Origin: Leishmania infantum JPCM5
Lineage: Eukaryota; Euglenozoa; Kinetoplastea; Trypanosomatida; Trypanosomatidae
DNA length: 64,000 bases
Reading direction: 5' to 3'
NCBI RefSeq assembly: GCF_000002875.2
Contig: NC_009405.2
Coordinates: forward strand, 404,928-468,927
A program made the translations under genes and the position numbers. Shown piece after piece: positions 40,740 to 48,000 of the stretch. The notes under the pieces were generated by a model. That model ran no database searches. It saw nothing but the letters and a program-made list of their open reading frames with translations, and was not told the origin of the DNA. Within the stretch, counting starts at the first letter, position 1, and each line of letters begins with the position of its first letter.

Positions 40740-40857
40740 GAGTACGACCACACTTGAGTGAAAACACCATATCCCGTCCGATTTGTGAAGTTAAGCACTC
40801 ACAGGCTCCGTTAGTACTGAGGTCAGTGATGACTCGGGAACCCGGAGTGCCGTACTC
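40740..40857 (+). rRNA. 5S rRNA: 5S ribosomal RNA
   Basis: The gene is 118 nt long. The ends GAGTACGACC and GGAGTGCCGTACTC pair to form helix I. The CGATTTGTGAAGTTAAGC and GTTAGTACTGAGGTCAGTGA segments are the conserved trypanosomatid 5S core and include the internal control region used by TFIIIA/TFIIIC. A run of six T at 40858-40863 is the Pol III terminator. In Leishmania 5S genes are dispersed and linked to tRNA genes, as here. Confidence 0.95.
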
Positions 40858-40863
40858 TTTTTT
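40858..40863 (+). terminator. Pol III terminator of 5S rRNA
   Basis: Six consecutive T directly after the 5S 3' end. Confidence 0.85.
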
Positions 40864-40941
40864 CCCTTTTCTACGCAGCTGCCCCCCTTTCCTACCAAGG
40901 CCAGCGTGCAGTGCTTGAAGCGATAGGCCTAGGAATTCATC

Positions 40942-41013
40942 GGTCCAGTGGTCTAGTGGCATGATTCTCCCTTAGGGTGGGAGAGGTCCCGGGTTCAATT
41001 CCCGGCTGGACCC
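40942..41013 (+). tRNA. tRNA-Pro (anticodon AGG)
   Basis: 72 nt. The acceptor stem GGTCCAG pairs with CTGGACC and the discriminator is C. The A box is TGGTCTAGTGG. The anticodon stem CTCCC/GGGAG closes the loop TTAGGGT, so the anticodon is AGG. The T arm carries GGTTCAATTCC (B box). T4 at 41014-41017 follows. Confidence 0.95.
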
Positions 41014-41017
41014 TTTT
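41014..41017 (+). terminator. Pol III terminator of tRNA-Pro
   Basis: Four T directly after the discriminator base. It is the shortest T run of the cluster, so read-through is possible. Confidence 0.7.
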
Positions 41018-41046
41018 CCCTCTACCCCGCCTCCGTGCGCCATCGC

Positions 41047-41075
41047 GGGGCCCCATCCTTTTTAGATGGGTCCCC
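41047..41075 (+). other. Strong inverted repeat (hairpin) between tRNA-Pro and tRNA-Val
   Basis: GGGGCCCCATC (41047-41057) pairs with GATGGGTCCCC (41065-41075) at 10 of 11 positions. The 7-base loop CTTTTTA carries five T on the + strand. Confidence 0.8.
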
Positions 41076-41144
41076 CGACCCTTGGTGCCCCGCCATGGCC
41101 GACGCCCAATGCACAGCTATAAAAATTTACGGGACCATCACCAA

Positions 41145-41218
41145 GCGCGGTTGGTCTAGGTGGTTATGACGTCGCTTTAACACGGCGAAGGTCTCGGGTT
41201 CGAGTCCCGAACTGCGTA
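41145..41218 (+). tRNA. tRNA-Val (anticodon AAC)
   Basis: 74 nt. The acceptor stem GCGCGGT pairs with ACTGCGT including two G-T wobbles, and the discriminator is A. The A box is TGGTCTAGGTGG. The anticodon stem TCGCT/GGCGA closes loop TTAACAC, giving anticodon AAC. The B box is GGTTCGAGTCC. Confidence 0.93.
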
Positions 41219-41219
41219 C

Positions 41220-41224
41220 TTTTT
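41220..41224 (+). terminator. Pol III terminator of tRNA-Val
   Basis: Five T one base after the tRNA 3' end. Confidence 0.8.
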
Positions 41225-41281
41225 CTTGCTTGGCTTTATGGATTTTATATAGTCCAGAGTGGATGAGGACACTGTGATGTA

Positions 41282-41354
41282 GCATTCCTAGCTCAGTCGG
41301 TAGAGCGCACGGCTCTTAACCGTGTGGTCGTGGGTTCGATCCCCACGGAGTGCG
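41282..41354 (+). tRNA. tRNA-Lys (anticodon CTT)
   Basis: 73 nt. The acceptor stem GCATTCC pairs with GGAGTGC, and the discriminator is G. The A box is TAGCTCAGTCGG. The anticodon stem CACGG/CCGTG closes loop CTCTTAA, giving anticodon CTT. The B box is GGTTCGATCCC. Confidence 0.95.
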
Positions 41355-41355
41355 C

Positions 41356-41360
41356 TTTTT
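41356..41360 (+). terminator. Pol III terminator of tRNA-Lys
   Basis: Five T one base after the tRNA 3' end. It is the last element of the Pol III cluster before the leftward genes begin. Confidence 0.8.
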
Positions 41361-41594
41361 CCTCCCTAGCAGGAGTTGCCGCCAAAAAAGGCGCCCGGAA
41401 AAGAGGTGTGGAGGGGGCCGTGTGCGTGTAAGTTGGGGGGTGGGTGGGGGAACCAGGCGTTGCAAGATGGACAGCGAACGAGCATGGTGTCACGGAGGTG
41501 TGTGACGCTCTCTGATGGCGATGTTTATACGCATAAATTTGATTTTTTTTTTCTATGGCGTGACTCGCACGGGCCGTGTGTGGCAAGTGACTGC

Positions 41595-43691
41595 TTACTC
41601 GTCGTCGTCCGCCGCTTCGGAGAGGTCGCCTGCGGAGACGGAGAACATGGCTGAGTCGTCCTCGTCCTCATCGTCCTCCAACTCCTCGTCCTTCGACGAC
41701 GAGGTGCTGCTCTCGGCGGCCTTATCGGCGTTCGTTGCGTTCGCCTCAGCGTCCTCCTCGCCCTGTAACTTGCGCAGCCGCGGTTCGACCTCCTCCTCCA
41801 GCAGCGCCGCTAGCGCCTCGGAGTAGTGGGCCATGGCGCGCGAGTACGCCGCCTCGCTGAGCCAGCCGCGGCGCTGCCCACGCCGCGCCAACTCCATCGG
41901 CGCAGTCGCTGGCTCGACGCAGCGCACCACGTCCGCCATGTACGGGTCGTCCATCACGTCGGCGAGTTGGAACGGGACGTAGAGCTGCCCACGGCGGATG
42001 TTGCGGCACTGCATCTCCAGCAGCGTCTGACGGCGCGCGTGGCCTGGCAGGCTCTTGTACTGGACGCGCCGCACCCTGTCGCGCTCGAGCAGCAGGCGCA
42101 GCACGCTCTCAATGTGAGGCGAGCGCGACACGTCCCGCAGCCGCACACCGACGTCGGAGCGGCGCAGCAGCCGCACCGTAATGCGCTCGTACATGACGCT
42201 GCTGGCGCTCGCGTACGGGTCATAGCCGAGTCGCAGCCGCAGGCGGTTGAATGGGCCGTTGCGAATGAGGTACGTGAAGCACTGCATCACCTGCTTATTG
42301 CGGTAAGCGCGCGGGCACAGTCCCGATTGCAGCATGGCGTCCTGCAGGTCCTGCACCACCCACGACGGCCGCTCCGCCAGCAGCCGCACCATCATTTGGA
42401 CCTCGGGCGGGTCAGTGTCGAGCCCGCCATCGAGGGAGCTTCCCATCGAGCGCAGGAAGCTGTTGTGCGCCGCCTGCCGCGTCGGCAACACGGCCGATTC
42501 CTCCGCGCTGATGCTGATGGTCGGCAGCGTCGCAAAGTCGTACTGCGCAGCTGCCGAGCCACCGTTGGCATCCCCCGCGAGCCTGTCGTCTCTCGGTGCT
42601 GCGGTCGCAGAGACGGTCGCCACGGCGGTGTTCGGGTCTCTGCCGGGCTCGTATCTCACCTCGAACGGGGCCCGCGCGCTCAAGAAGTGCTGCGGCGGAA
42701 AGACGTCCGCGCCGCAGAGCGACGGCGCCGCCTGCAGCTGCTCCGGTGTGAAGAGCGCAAATGTGAAGTCGGCTGGACGCGCCAGCTCCATCTCGCGCGA
42801 GACCACCCCAACAACCTCTGCGCTCAGGTCACTCGTCCTGGCCGTGCCACGCGCGTCCTTGTCGCCGTGCGCAGATCCCCCTTGCCCCTCCTCCGCGCTG
42901 TCTACTTCCTCCTCGCGAAGCACTGCGTTAGTGACGGGGTCGCGGTACCGGCGGATGTGGCGGCGCTGGCGCACCCGCAGCAACAAGTCGTTGCGGTAGT
43001 ACCCGTTGACAAGCAACTGCGGCTCCGTGGAGGCGAATACCTCGCGGCGGCGGCGCTTCTGAGCTTGCAGGTGCGCCGCCGCCGCTGCATCGTGCGCATC
43101 CGCGCACCCATCCCCGCCGACCCCGGTGCCGCTTGCACGGTCCTCTTCATCCTCCTCGTCGCTGCCGCTGCCCCAGTTCGTGCTGCGCCACCCGCTGAAG
43201 ATCGGCACGGTGCAGTAGTGGCGGTGGTGGCGCGTGAGGAGGCGCAGCGCCGTCCGCTGGCCTCGCACACCGCGTGCCGTCTGAACGGCTGTCCGCTTCG
43301 CCACCGTGGGCGGGAAGGCGCGCGACGCACTCTCGTCGCTATCGCCGCCGCTGCTGCTACTCGGCACATCGTCGTCGCCCTCATCATCCCCTTCCGGCTC
43401 CTCCGCGCTGTCGTGCGCGGCACCCGCATCGCCGCGAGATGCCGTCTGCTGTGGCGTGGCGCGGTGAAGACATGGAACGACAAACGACGCAGGCAGGAAG
43501 GCCTCCACCTCGCGCCGCTCTCCCGCGTGTGCCGACGTACTCGGGTGATCGGCGCCGCCGAGCATCGCCGACGATGTGGTGACGGTTGGCGTCACCGCAA
43601 AGGGCAGCTCGACACTAATGTAGCTGCGAAACGCCGGCATCGCGGGCTTCTCACTGCCGGCGGCGGCGGGAGAGTCATGTGGAGCGGTCAT
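41595..43691 (-). CDS. TFIIIC subunit tau95-like (GTF3C5/Sfc1 family)
   Basis: The gene encodes 698 residues. Tau95/GTF3C5 is the TFIIIC subunit that helps bind the A box of tRNA genes and, through TFIIIA, 5S genes. The N-terminus (ISVELPFAV then SSAMLGG) resembles the family's VEYP...LGG start. About 150 residues of acidic, Ser-rich insert follow, then DLLLRVRQRR (family SLLLRIRRR), which completes the N-terminal barrel. Residues about 430-490 carry ERPSW, a helix, then IRNGPFNRLRLRLGYDP, matching the family's ERPxW...TGPWRxxxxxxGYDPR signature of the DNA-binding domain. The C-terminus is an acidic Glu/Asp/Ser tail. Start is the first ATG after a predicted minus-strand acceptor (AG at 43755-43754). 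I recall tau95 being reported in trypanosomatids; this was not checked. Confidence 0.8.
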   Translation of the reverse strand: MTAPHDSPAAAGSEKPAMPAFRSYISVELPFAVTPTVTTSSAMLGGADHPSTSAHAGERREVEAFLPASFVVPCLHRATPQQTASRGDAGAAHDSAEEPEGDDEGDDDVPSSSSGGDSDESASRAFPPTVAKRTAVQTARGVRGQRTALRLLTRHHRHYCTVPIFSGWRSTNWGSGSDEEDEEDRASGTGVGGDGCADAHDAAAAAHLQAQKRRRREVFASTEPQLLVNGYYRNDLLLRVRQRRHIRRYRDPVTNAVLREEEVDSAEEGQGGSAHGDKDARGTARTSDLSAEVVGVVSREMELARPADFTFALFTPEQLQAAPSLCGADVFPPQHFLSARAPFEVRYEPGRDPNTAVATVSATAAPRDDRLAGDANGGSAAAQYDFATLPTISISAEESAVLPTRQAAHNSFLRSMGSSLDGGLDTDPPEVQMMVRLLAERPSWVVQDLQDAMLQSGLCPRAYRNKQVMQCFTYLIRNGPFNRLRLRLGYDPYASASSVMYERITVRLLRRSDVGVRLRDVSRSPHIESVLRLLLERDRVRRVQYKSLPGHARRQTLLEMQCRNIRRGQLYVPFQLADVMDDPYMADVVRCVEPATAPMELARRGQRRGWLSEAAYSRAMAHYSEALAALLEEEVEPRLRKLQGEEDAEANATNADKAAESSTSSSKDEELEDDEDEDDSAMFSVSAGDLSEAADDDE

Positions 43692-45010
43692 GGCTCAGCA
43701 AAGCATACGGGCTATGTGTCGCGACTGCTCTTCCCGACCTTTTTCCCGCAGAGCTCATCACATGTCGAGCGTTGACCCAGGCCACGGGCAGGAGAAGGGA
43801 GCGGAATACATGCATGAGCCATGAGGGCAGAGGGGGAGAGAATAGGGGGTGATGGTAGGAGGGCAGACGACGGTGATGGATATCAAGGAGGTCACGAGAG
43901 GCATGCAGCGGTGACAGAGGCGGCGCGCCGACGAGGGGTGTGCGCGACGGACAGGGGGAGATGCGATCGCCGTCGCTATCCCTCCGCTACTACTCCACCT
44001 CCACTTCCTTCCCACAGATCAGTCAATGATGCACCGCAACACGCATGCGCTATTGTACTCTCTCTGTAGGTGCGACTGCTATGGGGGAGGCGACTGTACG
44101 CACCCACAGACAAACAACACGGGCGGCTGTCGAGCGTCCGTGTAACAGAACGCGTATAACATGAAGATGACGCCCGTCCATCATGTCGACTCAGCTTATC
44201 TTCTTTTTGTTGGGTTTTGCTTCGAGATGCATGTGCGTGCCGTGCTCCAGGTGAAACGGAGAAGGAAAGGAGCGACGGACAGTGGACGGCACACACGTGC
44301 AAGAGGGGAAAGGGAAGGAAAGAGAAGGGGGGGGGCTATGTACACGAGCATCATGGAAAACACTTCAGAGGATATCAAGCAAAGCAAAAAGTTATTGCCA
44401 ACATCACGAGCGTCACTCGTCGGCATCCCGAGCACCGGTGTTGCACAACACCGGGCACACGCGGGTGGGCACAGGACGCAGACCTAACAGATCGCACAAG
44501 AGAGAGAAAGAGAGGTCTAACAAAAAACAGTCGGGAAACATATTCAGTGGAGCACGGCATGCCAACGAGAGCAAGAGACCGAAAGAGGGAGGCAGTGAAG
44601 GGGAGGGGATTACCGTTGTGCGTGTGCGCTTGTCCTGCCACTGACAGCAGGCCCTACCATCTCTCCCTCCTGTCTCTTTCTCTCTTTCCCTCCTCCACAC
44701 TCGCCGCTAGCGTATTGAGCGCCGCCCTGGTTGGACCGATCACTTGACGCATGACGGCCGCGGGTGGTGGTGCGCTGGGCTGGGAGAGAGGACGGAGAAA
44801 GAGAAGCCCGACGGCATCCACACACACACACACACACACACACGTGGGCCAACGAACGCCAAGACGCTATACATTGCGCGCAGAGACAAAGTCAACTAGT
44901 AAAAGGATACAACAGCAACAGAGCGGTGTGGCGACGTCAGAGGCCACACACAGAGGACACGCACGCACATCCACCTTTTCAGCACCACACCGCTTCCGCA
45001 CCCGCATGCC
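43692..45010. other. Intergenic region between the IQ-repeat gene and the tau95-like gene
   Basis: No gene is seen. A purine-rich stretch (43780-43858) is a pyrimidine tract on the minus strand and likely drives splicing of the tau95-like gene. The region also holds a G run (44328-44335) and a CA repeat (44819-44843). Confidence 0.65.
44819..44843 (+). repeat. CA dinucleotide repeat
   Basis: About 12 CA units (GT on the coding strand of this unit) downstream of the IQ-repeat gene. Confidence 0.9.
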
Positions 45011-48000
45011 CTATAGTCTGCCTCGTAGCGTACGCTCCATGCGCCGGCACTGGTGCTCGCGGAACGTTTCTTGGATGACCGTCGCGGCCTCCTGCCGCGC
45101 AAGCATGCAGTGCCGCTCCTGGTGAGCCTTTCGCCGCCGCGCCGCCGTCCGCTGCGCCTGCACACGCCGCCAAAAGCTTTGGATGATAATCGCAGCACGG
45201 TCCAGCATGTCTTGCAGAAGAACGTGCTCCTGCCGCTCCGCCTCCACGGCGGCGCGCCACAGGGGCCAGCTTCGCCGCACCAGCCAGCCACGAATGTGGC
45301 ACTGCAGCCGCGTGGCTGCTGCCTGTCTCCGCTGGCGCTTCTTGATACGGTGAACATCGCGGTGGTGCCGCCAGCAGTCTTGCAGAAGCCGCGCGGCCCG
45401 CTCGCGCTGGTGCAGGTCCGCGGCTGTCGAAACCTGCTGACGGGACTTGTAGCAGCGATAGGCGCGCTGAATTGACGCGGCCGCGGCGCGCTTCTGCTCT
45501 GCCTCGCGACGGCGCGCGTTGCAAGCCTCGCGCTGCTGGTACGTCGTGTTGAGCCAGAAGAGCTCCCTCACCACCTCGGCTGGGTCCGCCTTCTCCGCAA
45601 ACTCTTGGTGACTCACGAGCACCCGCTCCAGCTCGGCTTGCTTCAGGTCGGCGAGCTGCTGCCGCGACCTTGCGCAGCGGTACGCACACTGAATAGCTAA
45701 AGCAGCACGCTGCTGTCGCGCCGCCAGCACCGCCGTCCGCCGCGCCTCCTCGCGAGCCTGCGCTACAAGCCCGCGCACGTAAACACGCTCGTAATGGCCG
45801 CGGTAGAGTGCCTGGATCTTTGTGGCGGCGGCATGCCGATTGGCGAAACGGTGCCGCTCTGCCTCCGTCAGCTGCCCGACGAGGCAGTCGCGAAGGCGAT
45901 CGCGCGAGAGCACCTGCGCCTGCCGCGCGCGCACGAAAGAGTTCACCAGTGACACGTGCGCTTCCCACTGCATTGCATAGTACAGCTCGAGTGCGGCCTC
46001 CTCGCGCCGGAGGATGCGACGCCGCGCGAACTCGCGCTGGGCGAGCTGCACGCGCCACCACATCTGAACGTGCACTGCGGCCACGAGGCGCTGCTGCGTC
46101 ACGACGCGCTGGTGCGCCGCGCGCCGCCCCGCCATAATCTTGCGCCAGAAGCACTGCACCACCAGCGCCGCCTCCGCATCACGAGCACGCTCCTTGATGC
46201 GCTGGCTCAACTCGCGGCTCAGCTGCCGCCGCGACCGTCGCGAGTGCCACGCGCGCTGGATGCGCACCGCAGCAGCGGAAAAGGCTTGCAACTCCTCTCG
46301 GTCTCGCTCCACCGCCTTGCGGGTAACGTGCCCGCGCCAGACCGACTGGATCATGATGGCTGCCTCCTGCCTGCGCAGGCGATGCATCTTCTTCCGGTGT
46401 TCGCCACGGTAGTAGGCCTCCGTCTCCTTCGCGCGCTGAAGATGCAGGAAGTCAGCGAAAGCACGCTGGATGCGGCGGGCAGCGGCGTCCTCCAGGTGTA
46501 GCTGACGCGCGCGGCGCAGATCAGCAAGCTGCACCCGTGCTCTGTACACGCGGTACGCACGCGTGATGACGTCAGCGGCGGCCACTTCGCGGCGCATGCG
46601 CTGGACCTTGTCCTTTGCCGCGGCACAGCGCCACGCCTGCTGCAACACACACACAGCGGCCATGCGCCGCGCCGTCTCGCGCTCTTTGACCGCGACCCAG
46701 TACGCGACACGCCGTTCCAGCGCCATCTCGCGCCGTGCCGCAAATCCGCGGCCCACCCGCTGCCACACTCGCACGACTGTATCGTGGCGCTGGTACATGC
46801 GGCGGACACTAGCCACAAGTCGGTCGCTGAGGCACGCTGTGCAGCACGCCTGCAGGACACCGATGGCGCGAGCCTGAAGCCGCTTCTGCTGCTGCTGACA
46901 CAGAAGTTCTGCGTGGTAGGCGGCAAACTCGCGTGCTTTTACTGCCTGCCAGCACTCACGTAGCCAGCGCTGCACACGCGATGCTGCACGGATACGCTGC
47001 TGCTCCGCCTTGTACACCAGGAACGCACGCCGCAGCACCCTCATGCGATACCAGCGTTGGATGCGGACTGCGTGGCGCACGAGACAGTCATGCTCCGCCT
47101 GCAGACGCGCGCGGCGGATCTTGGCGACGTAGCACCGCCAGAGACTCTGTAGCCGCGTTGCCGCCCGATGCTGGCGCGCCTCCCGCATGGCGAAGAAAGC
47201 ATGCAAGGCGCGCTGCTGACCATAGTAGGCGGAGCAGATGGCACGGCAGGCACTCTGGATCATCACCAGCTTGCTCTGCATCGCGGCCGAACGTACCTCC
47301 TGGTCACGGCGGTACACGCGATAGTAGGCATACCACGCGCGAGTGAGGTAGCCGCGAACGACGGCCTGGATGTGGACGGTGGCCCGTACGCGGCGCTGGC
47401 GCGCGCGGTGCTCGTCGAGCTCTGCCCGCTTCATGCGGTACTCCAAGTAGGAACTCTGGATGCGCCTGGCAGCTACCTTTTGGCGGAACTGCCACTGCTC
47501 ATCCTTCCTTCGGTTCGCCTCTGCTCTGGCCGCGAGGAAGGCAGCACGCCGCTCGCAGAAGGCGCGGTAGCCGCGCTGGATAGTGCGGGCTGCGTAGTAG
47601 TGCCGCGCCTGGTTTGCGCGGTACGTGCGGCGAATCTGCAGCCGGCGGAGAAACTGGCGCGCCCGCGCTTGCAAGACGCGACACGCAACTTCTTGCCGCG
47701 CCAACTCCTCCGCTTGCTGACGGGCACGCTCCTCCGCCTCGCGGGCGTGCTGCACGCGGACACGCACGAGAAAGCGGCGCACCACGCGCTGGAGTCGCAG
47801 AGCAGCGGCTATCAGCGTCGCCACCCACGTCCGCGCCAGCACACCACGCCAAATACGTTGAATCTGCGCGGCGGCGCGACGGCACCGCTCGACTTCCGTC
47901 TTACTCTTTTCGCTGATCAGCTGTTGAAAGACTTTCTCGGCCAGCGCGGCGTCCGCTACGGCAGTCTCGAGCTGCTGCCGCCGCTCCAGGCTCTTTTGAA

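Larger units (their letters stand above)
39955..41594. promoter_or_regulatory. Convergent strand-switch region (end of both Pol II units)
   Basis: All protein genes to the left are on + and all to the right are on -, so two polycistronic units converge here. The 1640-bp gap contains one 5S rRNA and three tRNA genes. In Leishmania such convergent regions are known termination zones, often with tRNA genes and base J; the presence of base J cannot be read from sequence. Confidence 0.85.

Noticed and set aside
41018..41144. Additional tRNA gene between tRNA-Pro and tRNA-Val
   Set aside because: The spacer has a strong hairpin but no A box and B box pair and no cloverleaf on either strand.
41826..43775. 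649-codon open frame on + opposite the tau95-like gene
   Set aside because: It is low complexity and Arg/Val/His rich, mirrors the codon bias of the minus-strand gene, and has no motif; the minus frame has clear TFIIIC signatures.
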